In this document: piece by piece, positions 25,476 to 34,703 of the stretch
Position numbering within the stretch: position 1 is the first letter of the stretch
How the letters are laid out: every line of letters starts with the position of its first letter
Source: an uncultured Winogradskyella sp.
GTDB taxonomy: Bacteria > Bacteroidota > Bacteroidia > Flavobacteriales > Flavobacteriaceae
Assembly: GCA_913055905.1 (NCBI GenBank)
Contig: CAJXLB010000004.1
Location: forward strand, 203,326-267,325
Direction: 5' to 3'
Length of the DNA stretch: 64,000 nucleotides
Translations under genes and position numbers: made by a program
The notes under the pieces: generated by a model
Databases searched by the model: none
Seen by the model: the letters and a program-made list of their open reading frames with translations, nothing else
What the model was told of the DNA's origin: nothing

Positions 25476-25498
25476 CTTAGCGCATTTTAATTCTGTCG

Positions 25499-25506
25499 CA
25501 AAGATA
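25499..25506 (-). promoter_or_regulatory. Predicted -7 element of kdsA
   Basis: On the minus strand this reads TATCTTTG, a perfect TAnnTTTG, 23 bases before the kdsA ATG. It shows kdsA can be transcribed apart from the gene upstream. Confidence 0.6.
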
Positions 25507-25511
25507 CTATT

Positions 25512-25880
25512 TTAAAAGACCTTTTTTATACTATTTCGTATAATCCAAAGGGACATCACAAGATTGCCAAGGACAAGCAGTCCGCCATAGAATAGAAAGC
25601 GCTTGGCAGAATCGCTCCAGTCTATAATATTCAATAAATCCGATAGATATGCCAAAACTAGATAGGAGGATAAACAAACGAAGATAATGCCCAAGGAAAA
25701 ATTCAACCTTCTGTTGGGTTTAATTAACTGCCACACAAACGGGATACCCAAAAGTAAAATGATATAGGCCGAAATTCCTTCGGTCTTATTAACTGAAGTA
25801 AACCAATATCCTATTACTGAAATAAAATAGAGGTAGGGTATGAATTTGGTGTATCTACTAATGGCGTTCATCTGTGACAT
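25512..25880 (-). CDS. Four-helix membrane protein, unknown
   Basis: A 122-residue inner-membrane protein with four hydrophobic helices at about residues 10-28, 35-52, 61-78 and 93-112 (FYGGLLVLGNLVMSLWII). Short polar loops join them. No known domain is recognised. It lies 36 bases upstream of kdsA on the same strand, but kdsA has a separate promoter in the gap, so a functional link to lipopolysaccharide synthesis is not certain. Confidence 0.7.
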   Translation of the reverse strand: MSQMNAISRYTKFIPYLYFISVIGYWFTSVNKTEGISAYIILLLGIPFVWQLIKPNRRLNFSLGIIFVCLSSYLVLAYLSDLLNIIDWSDSAKRFLFYGGLLVLGNLVMSLWIIRNSIKKVF

Positions 25881-26034
25881 ATTTGGTTTTCAGATGTAAA
25901 TGACCCAATTAGCGGTTGATTATTTTATAGGTAGGCATTTACTATTAATCATTCTTTCAAACGAAATATACGATGACTAATTGTTTGATAATTAAAATAT
26001 AACAAATAATTAACGCAATGAGGATTTAATACCG

Positions 26035-26042
26035 TACCTTTG
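26035..26042 (+). promoter_or_regulatory. Predicted -7 element of typA
   Basis: TACCTTTG fits TAnnTTTG, 24 bases before the ATG. No clear TTTG is found 20 bases upstream. Confidence 0.55.
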
Positions 26043-26065
26043 CGCGCTTATAAATTTGCGCTTGT

Positions 26066-27865
26066 ATGACCAAGATTAAAAACATTGCTATTATTGCCCA
26101 CGTTGACCATGGTAAAACCACTTTGGTAGACAAAATTATGTACCATTGTCAGTTGTTTAGGGACAATGAAAATACAGGAGACCTTATCCTTGATAATAAC
26201 GATTTGGAACGAGAAAGAGGTATTACCATTACCTCCAAGAATGTTTCGGTAATTTACAAGGATACCAAAATCAATATTATTGATACGCCTGGTCACGCCG
26301 ATTTTGGTGGAGAGGTAGAGCGCGTGCTCAATATGGCAGATGGTGTTTTGCTTTTGGTCGATGCGTTTGAAGGCCCAATGCCACAAACCCGCTTTGTGTT
26401 ACAAAAGGCTATTGACTTAGGCTTAAAACCCTGCGTGGTTATCAATAAAGTAGACAAAGAAAATTGCACGCCAGATGAGGTACACGAAAAGGTGTTTGAC
26501 CTCATGTTTGAACTTGGAGCAGAGGAGTGGCAATTGGATTTCCCTACGGTTTACGGTTCGGCAAAACACAACTGGATGAGTGAGGATTGGCAACAACCAA
26601 CCGATTCAATAGAGCCACTACTGGATATGGTGATTGAGCACATCCCAGAACCAAAAATCGAAGAGGGTAATACACAAATGTTAATTACGTCTTTGGACTT
26701 TTCCTCCTTTACAGGACGTATTGCCATTGGAAGATTAACGAGAGGAACCTTAAAAACAGGTCAGCCCATATCTTTAGTAAAAAGAGACGGCTCCATATTA
26801 AAAAGTAAAATAAAGGAGCTGCATACATTTGAGGGCTTAGGACGCAAAAAAGTTGATGAGGTGCAAGCTGGAGACATCTGTGCCATTGTTGGGCTAGAGG
26901 GCTTTGAAATCGGTGATACCGTAGCCGATTTTGAAAATCCAACAGGATTGAAAACCATTGCCATAGATGAGCCAACAATGAGTATGTTGTTCACTATAAA
27001 TGACTCTCCTTTTTTTGGTAAGGATGGCAAATATGTCACATCACGTCATATCAAGGAACGTCTAACAAAAGAATTGGAAAAGAATTTGGCGCTTCGTGTT
27101 GAGGAAACCGATTCTGCCGATAAATTCATGGTCTTTGGCCGAGGTGTTTTGCATTTATCCGTTTTAATTGAAACGATGCGACGCGAAGGCTATGAGCTTC
27201 AAATCGGGCAGCCTCAAGTAATCATAAAAGAGATTGATGGTATTCAATGTGAACCTTTTGAGGAAATGACCATTGATCTGCCAGAGTCTGTTTCTGGTAA
27301 AGCAATTGAAATGGTAACTATGCGAAAAGGTGAAATGCTTAGTATGGAAGCTAAGGGTGACCGTATGGTTTGCGAATTCATTGTGCCATCAAGAGGTATT
27401 ATTGGCTTGCGAAATCAATTGCTAACAGCAACCGCGGGAGAAGCTATTATGGCGCACCGTTTTAAGGAATATCGTCCTTTGAAAGGTGGCATTCCAGAAC
27501 GGCAAAATGGCTCATTGGTATCTATGGAAAACGGAACTGCAATACCATATTCCATTGATAAATTACAAGAACGGGGAAAGTTTTTTATTGATCCAGGAGA
27601 AGAGATTTACGAAGGTCAGGTCATAGGTGAAAATTCCCGTGGCGATGATATGGTGGTTAATGTAACCAAAACAAAAAAGCTGAGTAATGTACGTTCTGCT
27701 GGAGCAGATGATAAGGCCAAAATTGTACCAGCGATTAAATTTTCATTGGAAGAAGCGCTAGAATATATTCAAAAAGATGAATATGTTGAGGTCACTCCAA
27801 ATCATTTGAGACTGCGTAAGATATTGCTGAAAGAGGTAGACAGAAAGCGGGCTAAGACCATTTAG
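26066..27865 (+). CDS. typA: Translational GTPase TypA/BipA
   Basis: Ribosome-associated GTPase that helps 50S assembly and stress growth. G1 is AHVDHGKTT at about 11-19, G3 DTPGHADFGGE near 74-84 and G4 NKVDK near 131-135. The elongation-factor-like domains follow, with the family C-terminal region around NVRSAGADDKAKIV near residue 548. The 599-residue length is normal. A TypA-specific feature is RQNGSLVSMENGTAIPYSI in the C-terminal part. It begins a rightward block; the methyltransferase gene follows 25 bases later. Confidence 0.95.
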   Translation: MTKIKNIAIIAHVDHGKTTLVDKIMYHCQLFRDNENTGDLILDNNDLERERGITITSKNVSVIYKDTKINIIDTPGHADFGGEVERVLNMADGVLLLVDAFEGPMPQTRFVLQKAIDLGLKPCVVINKVDKENCTPDEVHEKVFDLMFELGAEEWQLDFPTVYGSAKHNWMSEDWQQPTDSIEPLLDMVIEHIPEPKIEEGNTQMLITSLDFSSFTGRIAIGRLTRGTLKTGQPISLVKRDGSILKSKIKELHTFEGLGRKKVDEVQAGDICAIVGLEGFEIGDTVADFENPTGLKTIAIDEPTMSMLFTINDSPFFGKDGKYVTSRHIKERLTKELEKNLALRVEETDSADKFMVFGRGVLHLSVLIETMRREGYELQIGQPQVIIKEIDGIQCEPFEEMTIDLPESVSGKAIEMVTMRKGEMLSMEAKGDRMVCEFIVPSRGIIGLRNQLLTATAGEAIMAHRFKEYRPLKGGIPERQNGSLVSMENGTAIPYSIDKLQERGKFFIDPGEEIYEGQVIGENSRGDDMVVNVTKTKKLSNVRSAGADDKAKIVPAIKFSLEEALEYIQKDEYVEVTPNHLRLRKILLKEVDRKRAKTI

Positions 27866-27890
27866 TCTAAGACATTTGTAAAAACTAAAG

Positions 27891-28442
27891 ATGAAGTTTC
27901 TTGATAGGTTTTTGCGCGACTGGAGAATAAAAAAGTGCTTGCCTTATATTCCTAATGGTTCTAGAGTCCTTGATATAGGTTGTTTTGATGAGTCGTTACT
28001 GGAGAAACTAACAGCAAAAAATATCAAAGACAGTATAGGGATAGATCCGTTGTTAGATTCTTTTAGTGAAAAGGCGAGTTATTCTTTAATTCCAGGGCAG
28101 TTTCCTTCGGCAATACCAGAAGGGATGGTTTTTGACTGCATCACCATGCTCGCTGTACTAGAGCATATGCCCAAAAATGTTCAAGAGACTTTAAGTGACC
28201 GTTGCCACCAATTACTCGCAGATAAAGGACGAGTTATCATTACGGTTCCTTCACCTAAAGTGGATGATATTTTAGCTTTTCTAAAAAAGCTAAACCTCAT
28301 TGAAGGCATGTCGTTAGAAGAACATTATGGTTTTAAAACTGAAGACGTTCCGCATATATTTAAAACGAATCAATTTAGATTGTTAAGGCACCAGAAATTT
28401 CAATTAGCGCTCAATAATCTTTATGTTTTTGAAAAAAAGTAG
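27891..28442 (+). CDS. Class I SAM-dependent methyltransferase
   Basis: A 183-residue methyltransferase-like protein. Motif I RVLDIGCFDESLLEKL is at about 25-40 and binds S-adenosylmethionine; the acidic IGIDP follows near 51. The segment DCITMLAVLEHMPKNVQ matches motif IV, and a RVIITVPSPKV strand is the usual motif VI region. Helper domains are lacking, so the target is unknown; small size and position at the head of the glycosyltransferase region suggest a glycan or lipid precursor. It converges on the DPM1-like gene with a two-base gap. Confidence 0.8.
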   Translation: MKFLDRFLRDWRIKKCLPYIPNGSRVLDIGCFDESLLEKLTAKNIKDSIGIDPLLDSFSEKASYSLIPGQFPSAIPEGMVFDCITMLAVLEHMPKNVQETLSDRCHQLLADKGRVIITVPSPKVDDILAFLKKLNLIEGMSLEEHYGFKTEDVPHIFKTNQFRLLRHQKFQLALNNLYVFEKK

Positions 28443-28444
28443 CC

Positions 28445-29599
28445 TTATTTCTTTAATCCTAGGATACTAAAGAAAAAACTAAATAATACAGCTTGAACAC
28501 CTAGTTGTAATAGCGTTATTGCAGGTATAATCAATCGCATTGTACTTCTAGTGTTGAGTTCTCCAAAACCTGCTGTTCGCCAAGATGCTATACCTTCTAG
28601 GCTGAGGTAAAATCCAACTAATATCATTAGAGCCCCAAGAATAAGACCTTTTTCAAGATTGATATAGTCAAACAGATTATTATAACGTTTGGATTTTGGA
28701 AGAAGCTCATTCTCAACAGCATAAATTTTGGTGAGTCCATAGAATATTATGAATTGAATGCCTATAAGCAATAGTGTGACAGCATATAAAAGTGTATGGA
28801 TATCTAGGGTTACACCTCCAAAATTTAAGGGGTTGATTGCTAATAAAACAGAACCTATTAAACCTAGAAAGGTCATAAAAATCCCAGGATAAAGGAACAG
28901 CCAATTTGGTGCGTACAGAAGTAGGAACCTCAAGTGCCTCCAACCGTCGCTCCAAGTTTTGAGGTGTGGTTTTCTGGAGCGGCCATCTCTGTATAATTTT
29001 ATGGGAACTTCAGTTATTGCTAATTGGTTGAGCTTGGCTTTAACCACCATTTCGGAGGCAAATTCCATTCCCGTGGTTTTAAGGTTCATAGTTTTATAAG
29101 CATTTTTTGAAAATCCCCTTAAACCACAATGAAAATCACCAATCTTTATTTTAAAGAATAATTTTCCCAAAAAAGACAGTACTGGGTTTCCCAGATACTT
29201 GTGCAGAAAAGGCATGGCATTTTTTTCAATACCACCTTTAAACCGATTGCCCATAACCAGGTCATTGCCATTGCGTAATTCAACCAATATGGGCATTAGC
29301 TGACTAAAATCATAGCTGTCATCTGCATCTCCCATAATAATGTATTTGCCATTAGAAGCTTCAATGCCAGCTCGCACGGCGTTGCCATACCCTTTTTTCT
29401 TAACATTAATTAATTTAATATGGTTTTGTTTTGCGATCTCAAGAGAGCCGTCCGTACTTCCGTTGTCTGCAATGATTATTTCCCCTTTAACGGTATTGTC
29501 TTCAAGAAAACGTTTGGCTTTAGAGATGCAAACACCTAGCGTCTCGGCTTCGTTTAAACACGGCATTACTACAGAAAGCTCAATTTCGTTTTCCAACAT
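28445..29599 (-). CDS. Family 2 glycosyltransferase with membrane tail (DPM1-like)
   Basis: A polyprenyl-phosphate sugar transferase-like enzyme of 384 residues. The GT2 domain opens with LSVVMPCLNEAETLGVCI, then IIADNGSTDGS at about 42-52 and the metal-binding DADDSYDF near 91-98. The C-terminal part (about 235-380) has four hydrophobic segments and is probably a membrane anchor. The closest named group is DPM1/PpgS-like synthase, which makes a polyprenyl-linked donor for GT-C enzymes. Its start lies inside the end of the upstream membrane-protein gene (20-base overlap), so the two are coupled and the latter could use its product. Confidence 0.85.
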   Translation of the reverse strand: MLENEIELSVVMPCLNEAETLGVCISKAKRFLEDNTVKGEIIIADNGSTDGSLEIAKQNHIKLINVKKKGYGNAVRAGIEASNGKYIIMGDADDSYDFSQLMPILVELRNGNDLVMGNRFKGGIEKNAMPFLHKYLGNPVLSFLGKLFFKIKIGDFHCGLRGFSKNAYKTMNLKTTGMEFASEMVVKAKLNQLAITEVPIKLYRDGRSRKPHLKTWSDGWRHLRFLLLYAPNWLFLYPGIFMTFLGLIGSVLLAINPLNFGGVTLDIHTLLYAVTLLLIGIQFIIFYGLTKIYAVENELLPKSKRYNNLFDYINLEKGLILGALMILVGFYLSLEGIASWRTAGFGELNTRSTMRLIIPAITLLQLGVQAVLFSFFFSILGLKK

Positions 29600-30884
29600 T
29601 TAAAAGTTTAAGTGTACTAATAAACAACAAAAATAGCAATGCGTAATGATAAAACAGATAGCGCATTATGGAGTGGCTTGCAAATGCTATCAGCACTGAA
29701 TTGGATAAGATGAGTGACGATAGCACTAAAGGTACTACATAGTTTCGATTTGATTTATAAAATTGCTTAACTAGGCTTATCGCAAAAATTAATACGAGCA
29801 GAACAAAAATCAGAGGTGAAAAAAAACCATGACTGACATTATGAAAAAACAAGACCAGCCATTCTGAAAGATTATTAGTAATAAGCGTTTTGGTAAATTG
29901 TTTTGCTGCAGCTTCGGCGGCAAAGTATGGAAAGGATGATTGTTGTTTTTCACTTAGTCCTTTTGGTAAGTTTTCAAAATAATAATCCAACGCCTCTTTA
30001 TGTACCGTTTGATTGCAAATTTTAGGAAGGTTGTTGTGAAAGAACATGTATTGTTCGTTATATGATTGCTTAGAATTAGCCAAAAGACCTTTCGCTTCTA
30101 GGGAATCAAAACTTCTTTTCAATATGCTTTTATAATCTGTGTTAGCAAAAAGTTTGGCATCTTCTTTAGACGACAAATAAATGGGAGCTGTAGATGCACT
30201 AACAAAGGCAAGTGGTGTGGGTTTAAAAAAGCCGTCCTTCAGTTTATGGTAGCTCCTTTCAATTATACTTGCCAAGGCTATTGACCCTATAAAAACTAAA
30301 ATGATGAATATTCGTTTTTTGTCGAATATTTGTTTTTTGTGAATAATGACATACAGTAGGGCAAATACCAAAGGTGTGTAGAAAAACTGACCTCTCATAA
30401 ATACAAGTCCTAAATAGCTAAGGGCAAAAAGTATTAAGTTCTTTTTATTTCCAGTGATAACAATGTCTAGGCCAGTTGTAATAAAGAAGAGAAAAAATCC
30501 ATAGCCAAGACCTTCCGAGGCGATATTATTGGCAATGCTAAGAGGTGGGAAAAACGGAAATAACAAGATTAACAGTAGGATAAGCTTTGATATTAAATTA
30601 AGCGGAATAAGTTCTGTTAGTTTCTTTATAAAAAACGCAACACCTGTTAAACTAAAAATTACCTGGGTTGCGATGACCGCCAAGTTGAAGAAGTTGCCAA
30701 AAAAGACTTTATAGGCTTTCAGAAATATAACATAGCCCAATTGCCTGTATGGCATAGCCTTTAAATAACTGTAGGTGTCGGGCGAATAAATGGGCTCATT
30801 TAAAATACAGTAAAGAAAAACACCTAAAAAACAGAATGAGAGGATTAATACTTCAACCTTTGAGGTGTTAGAACGGAATTTCAA
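29580..30884 (-). CDS. Polytopic membrane protein, GT-C-like, unknown
   Basis: A 434-residue inner-membrane protein with about 11 hydrophobic helices, an acidic N-terminal loop (YSPDTYSYLKAM near residues 34-45) and a large extracytoplasmic insert at about 215-330. This plan is that of GT-C glycosyltransferases such as the dolichyl/polyprenyl mannosyltransferase-like group, and the N-terminal acidic loop is where they carry catalytic acids. I cannot assign a named family, so the role is inferred. It overlaps the DPM1-like gene downstream. Confidence 0.65.
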   Translation of the reverse strand: MKFRSNTSKVEVLILSFCFLGVFLYCILNEPIYSPDTYSYLKAMPYRQLGYVIFLKAYKVFFGNFFNLAVIATQVIFSLTGVAFFIKKLTELIPLNLISKLILLLILLFPFFPPLSIANNIASEGLGYGFFLFFITTGLDIVITGNKKNLILFALSYLGLVFMRGQFFYTPLVFALLYVIIHKKQIFDKKRIFIILVFIGSIALASIIERSYHKLKDGFFKPTPLAFVSASTAPIYLSSKEDAKLFANTDYKSILKRSFDSLEAKGLLANSKQSYNEQYMFFHNNLPKICNQTVHKEALDYYFENLPKGLSEKQQSSFPYFAAEAAAKQFTKTLITNNLSEWLVLFFHNVSHGFFSPLIFVLLVLIFAISLVKQFYKSNRNYVVPLVLSSLILSNSVLIAFASHSIMRYLFYHYALLFLLFISTLKLLNVGKRN

Positions 30885-30974
30885 AATAATATTTGATATT
30901 AATTGATGTAAAGTTAAAAAACTAACGAGTAAATATTTATATCTATATTCACCATTATTTAAAACTCTCTATAC

Positions 30975-32678
30975 GTGCCTAACTTCAGGTATTTCTTCAT
31001 AATCATTATCCTTTTAATTCTTCAGCTTTTACTGGCTTTTCAGGGTATTGATGTGTGTGATGATGGTTTTGTTTTAACCTTTTATCAGCAAATCTTCAAT
31101 GACCCATCTAGTGTTGAGTATAACTTTTTGTATTGGTTTGCTGGTATTGTTGGTGGTCTTTGGTATCAATTATTTGAAGATGGTGGTATTCTTTGGTTCA
31201 GAATTTTGGCAATTATAGTTAATACGACAACATTGTTAGTCACCTATAATCTATTGAAATCATTCATTAAACGCGATTATCTAATGCTGGGCTTAATAAT
31301 GGCCTTATTTGTCAATGACTATGGGTTTCTTTCATTTTATCATAATCAGTTAACAGCATTGTTAAACGTTCTTTTAATTGCAACACTCTACAAGGCCTTA
31401 AAAAACAATAACTCAGTACTATTTGCATTAGTAGGTTTCATTCTGAGTTTTACTGTTTTTACAAGAATGCCCAACCTTATCCTTTATGCCTTAGTTTTAG
31501 GTATTCCATTTTGGAATTATCTCATTGATAAGTCTTTAGTGCACTTCATAAAGCCAATTGGCTTACTAGTAGCAGGGTCTGTTGTTGGTTATGTCCTTAT
31601 TTTCCTCTCCTTGTTAACTCTCGGTCATTTGGACATTATGAAGAGCGCCTTCGTAACCGTTATAGATTTGGGCGGAACAGAAGAAAGCTCCCATAATTTT
31701 AAAGATTTAATTATGGTGCAATTTTATAATTACTTGGCTATTTTCATTGAGCTATTAAAACTAGGCGTTTTCATTGTAGCCATCGCAATAGCTACAAAAT
31801 ATCTCAGGTATAAAGGCATGTTTAAATGGCTTACTCTTGGTCTCACTTTTCTTTTCTTTATTTATTGGTTTAACACGTCCAATATATATCCTGTTTACGC
31901 TTTGTGTCTTGTAGGCAGCTTGGTATTGTCTTATCGAAAGGCTATAAATGTTGAATTACGACTGATTAGCTTTTTGTCCCTTATTAGTCTGTTAACTATT
32001 TCCGTAGGCTCGGCAGGCGGCATAAACAATAGTGGTTTCATGGCCATATGGATTGGGCTGCCTGTATTCATTCATTTAGTTGGCACTGAGCCTTTGTTCC
32101 GAAATCAAATCAAAGTAATTGATGTTAAATCACTAATCTGGGTGTTTTTTATGTCGTTTTCTTGCGTAAAAGTCTATCAATTAATGCATCAGGCTTATTT
32201 TGATCCTGGTCTGAGAACAGATAAAATATATGCCATAAACAGAGACAAGGCTAAATTTATTTACACAACAGAGCGTCGCGCAAAAATTATAAATGACTTA
32301 TTGATGCAGCTTGAAAACTATGTTAAGCCTAATGACTATTTGCTGGCCTATGACAAGATGCCAATGATTCATTTCTTGACTGAAACAAGACCTTATATGT
32401 ATAATCCATGGGTTTGGATATACGATTATAATTCTTTTGAAAAGAAACTGCTTAAAGCTGAGGGTGAAATCAAAGATTTACCTATTGTAGTACAGCAAAA
32501 ATTTGAAACCATTTATGAATTTTCTGAGCCACAACCAGACTACATGGCAACTGATAAGACAAATACTGATTTCCATAGTAATGAGCGCAACGCATCTATG
32601 AAAGACTTTTTAGAAAGAAACAACTATACCGTTGTATGGAGTAATGACTATTTTAATATCTACAAGTCCGAAAATTAA
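30975..32678 (+). CDS. Large polytopic membrane protein, GT-C-like, unknown
   Basis: A 567-residue membrane protein with 10-12 hydrophobic helices in the first 400 residues, an early acidic loop (IDVCDDGFVLTFYQQ near 25-40) and a soluble C-terminal domain of about 150 residues. The N-terminal acidic loop and topology suggest a GT-C glycosyltransferase-like protein, without a clear family. The start is GTG at 30975; no ATG is better placed. Divergent from the previous pair; the next gene on the strand is a GtrB-type glycosyltransferase that could supply a lipid-linked sugar. Confidence 0.6.
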   Translation: MPNFRYFFIIIILLILQLLLAFQGIDVCDDGFVLTFYQQIFNDPSSVEYNFLYWFAGIVGGLWYQLFEDGGILWFRILAIIVNTTTLLVTYNLLKSFIKRDYLMLGLIMALFVNDYGFLSFYHNQLTALLNVLLIATLYKALKNNNSVLFALVGFILSFTVFTRMPNLILYALVLGIPFWNYLIDKSLVHFIKPIGLLVAGSVVGYVLIFLSLLTLGHLDIMKSAFVTVIDLGGTEESSHNFKDLIMVQFYNYLAIFIELLKLGVFIVAIAIATKYLRYKGMFKWLTLGLTFLFFIYWFNTSNIYPVYALCLVGSLVLSYRKAINVELRLISFLSLISLLTISVGSAGGINNSGFMAIWIGLPVFIHLVGTEPLFRNQIKVIDVKSLIWVFFMSFSCVKVYQLMHQAYFDPGLRTDKIYAINRDKAKFIYTTERRAKIINDLLMQLENYVKPNDYLLAYDKMPMIHFLTETRPYMYNPWVWIYDYNSFEKKLLKAEGEIKDLPIVVQQKFETIYEFSEPQPDYMATDKTNTDFHSNERNASMKDFLERNNYTVVWSNDYFNIYKSEN

Positions 32679-32730
32679 CCATTAAATGCTACGATTTAAA
32701 TTATATTAGTAGCCCGCTTAAATAGTTTTT

Positions 32731-33705
32731 ATGATAAGTAATGAAATTTCTGTAATCATTCCGGTTTATAATGAGGTTGAGAATATAGAGCATCTATTTA
32801 ATAGGCTACTTCCCGTGGTAGAATCGATTTCAGACAACTATGAAATTATTTTTGTCAATGACGGAAGCACAGATAACTCTTTGGATAAAATTATTTCTTG
32901 TGCACAGAAAAATCCAAAGGTATTTTACATCAACCTAAGCAGGAATTTCGGGCACCAAATAGCTTTATCGGCAGGTTTGAATCACAGTAATGCGCAATGC
33001 GCTGTGATATTGGATTCAGATTTACAAGATCCACCAGAATTAATTCCAGAGCTTTATTCAAAATTTAAAGAAGGAAACGATGTAGTTTATGCCAAAAGAC
33101 AAAAAAGAAAAGGGGAATCTTTTATAAAGATTATTACAGCAAAATTGTATTACAGGTTACTAAGGCAATTAGTCTCTTTTGATATTCCCTTGGATGCAGG
33201 CGATTTTAGATTGCTTTCCAGGAGAGTCGTTCTCGAAATAAATAAAATGCCGGAAAGGAACAAATTCCTTCGTGGTCAAATTGCTTGGTTAGGTTTTAAG
33301 CAAACGCACGTTTTGTACGAACGAGAGTCCAGAAAAGGTGGTAAAAGTAGCTATTCTTATGCAAAAATGTTTCGTCTGGCCTTTGATGGTATTACGGGAT
33401 TCTCGGATAAGCCCTTACTTCTTGTAAGCCGTTTGGGATTTTTAATTTCCTTTTTTTCGTTTTTGATTATACTATACGCCATTTTTTCCCATTTTATATT
33501 GAAGCAAACCATTACAGGGTGGACCTCATTAATAATCAGTGCAGCCTTTATTGGAGGAATTCAACTTTTGTCCATAGGTGTCATTGGGCAGTATATTAGT
33601 AGAATTAATACCAATGTTAAAAATAGGCCGCTTTACGTTGTGCAGTCCAGTAATATTAAGAATCAGGAGAAAAAGGACGTTTCTGTTGATGGTTCAGACA
33701 GCTAA
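32731..33705 (+). CDS. Family 2 glycosyltransferase, GtrB/ArnC-like
   Basis: A 324-residue transferase that likely loads a sugar on undecaprenyl phosphate. It has EISVIIPVYNEVENI at the start, FVNDGSTDNS near 41-50 and the catalytic DSDLQDPPEL near 94-103, the hallmark of GtrB/DPMS-like enzymes; a Lys/Arg-rich loop then GGKSSYSYAKM is also conserved. Two C-terminal membrane helices (about 232-290) anchor it. The flanking GT-C-like gene may use its product. It precedes the acetyltransferase-like gene. Confidence 0.88.
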   Translation: MISNEISVIIPVYNEVENIEHLFNRLLPVVESISDNYEIIFVNDGSTDNSLDKIISCAQKNPKVFYINLSRNFGHQIALSAGLNHSNAQCAVILDSDLQDPPELIPELYSKFKEGNDVVYAKRQKRKGESFIKIITAKLYYRLLRQLVSFDIPLDAGDFRLLSRRVVLEINKMPERNKFLRGQIAWLGFKQTHVLYERESRKGGKSSYSYAKMFRLAFDGITGFSDKPLLLVSRLGFLISFFSFLIILYAIFSHFILKQTITGWTSLIISAAFIGGIQLLSIGVIGQYISRINTNVKNRPLYVVQSSNIKNQEKKDVSVDGSDS

Positions 33706-33812
33706 TATTTAAATTTGAAAAATTTAGAATTATTTACCAGGTAAGTACATATCATCCAACGCAAAAAGAAAATTGGAATAATTTCGTAGCACAAAGTAAT
33801 TGTGATACTTTC

Positions 33813-34703
33813 TTGTTTTCTCGCGATTTTATGGAATACCATAAGGATAGATTCCAAGATTATTCCTTGATGGTATACCAAAAGTCTAAACTTATTGCGC
33901 TATTTCCAGCAAATAGGGAAAGTGATAAATTATACTCGCACCAAGGGCTGACGTATGGCGGTCTTGTTTACAAAACGTTTTTAAAGTCTTCCGATGCAAT
34001 TTTTATATGGAAAGCTATTCTTAAATTTTTAAATGAAAACAATATTACATGCCTTTACATTAAGGAACTTCCCTATGTCTATCTAAAAAATATGACGAAC
34101 AATCCAATGCCTTATATTCTATTCAAGCTAAAGGCCCAAAATAAAAGGATGGATATGCACTCTGTTGTAGATATAAAACAATACAAACTTTCAAATAGCA
34201 GAAAGGAAGGCCTTAAGCGCGGCGAAAAAGCTGGGTTGGAAGTTAGTGAGTCAGCTTCTTTTGATTCGTTTTGGAATTCCATTTTAATTCCGAATCTACG
34301 TGAAAAGCATGGTGTTAAACCAGTACACACGTTGGATGAAATAAACTTGCTTAAGTCCAAATTTCCTAAGCAGATAAGGCAATTTAATGTGTTTGATGGC
34401 GATGATATTATTGCTGGGACAACAATATTTGAAATGGACAATATAGTCCATTGTCAATACATTTCAGGCGTCGGCAATACCAATGCTTCAGGCAGTCTCG
34501 ATTTTTTACATGTGAACCTCATTACAAAGAAATTTCAAAATAAAAGATTCTTTAGTTTTGGGACCTCTAACATTAACGAAGGGCAGAATGTGAATGCTGG
34601 ACTGCAATTTTGGAAGGAAGGATTTGGGGCTCGGTCTATAACACAAGGGTTTCACGAAGTTTCAACTGAAAATTACAAGCTCTTAGATGATGTAATGCTA
34701 TGA
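33813..34703 (+). CDS. FemAB/GNAT-like acetyltransferase (start uncertain)
   Basis: A protein of the FemAB-like GNAT superfamily, at least 296 residues from the TTG at 33813. The segments FLFSRDFMEYHKDRF, LYSHQGLTYGGLVYK, and the C-terminal FFSFGTSNI / GLQFWKEGFGAR are conserved in this family. The frame remains open well upstream with family-like sequence (WNNFVAQSNCDTFLFSRD) but without ATG, GTG or TTG, so the true start is probably an ATT at 33732 (323 residues) or a mutated codon. It is followed by a four-base-overlapping aminotransferase gene, the WecD-WecE arrangement, which suggests it acylates the amino group of the TDP-sugar. Confidence 0.7.
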   Translation: MFSRDFMEYHKDRFQDYSLMVYQKSKLIALFPANRESDKLYSHQGLTYGGLVYKTFLKSSDAIFIWKAILKFLNENNITCLYIKELPYVYLKNMTNNPMPYILFKLKAQNKRMDMHSVVDIKQYKLSNSRKEGLKRGEKAGLEVSESASFDSFWNSILIPNLREKHGVKPVHTLDEINLLKSKFPKQIRQFNVFDGDDIIAGTTIFEMDNIVHCQYISGVGNTNASGSLDFLHVNLITKKFQNKRFFSFGTSNINEGQNVNAGLQFWKEGFGARSITQGFHEVSTENYKLLDDVML

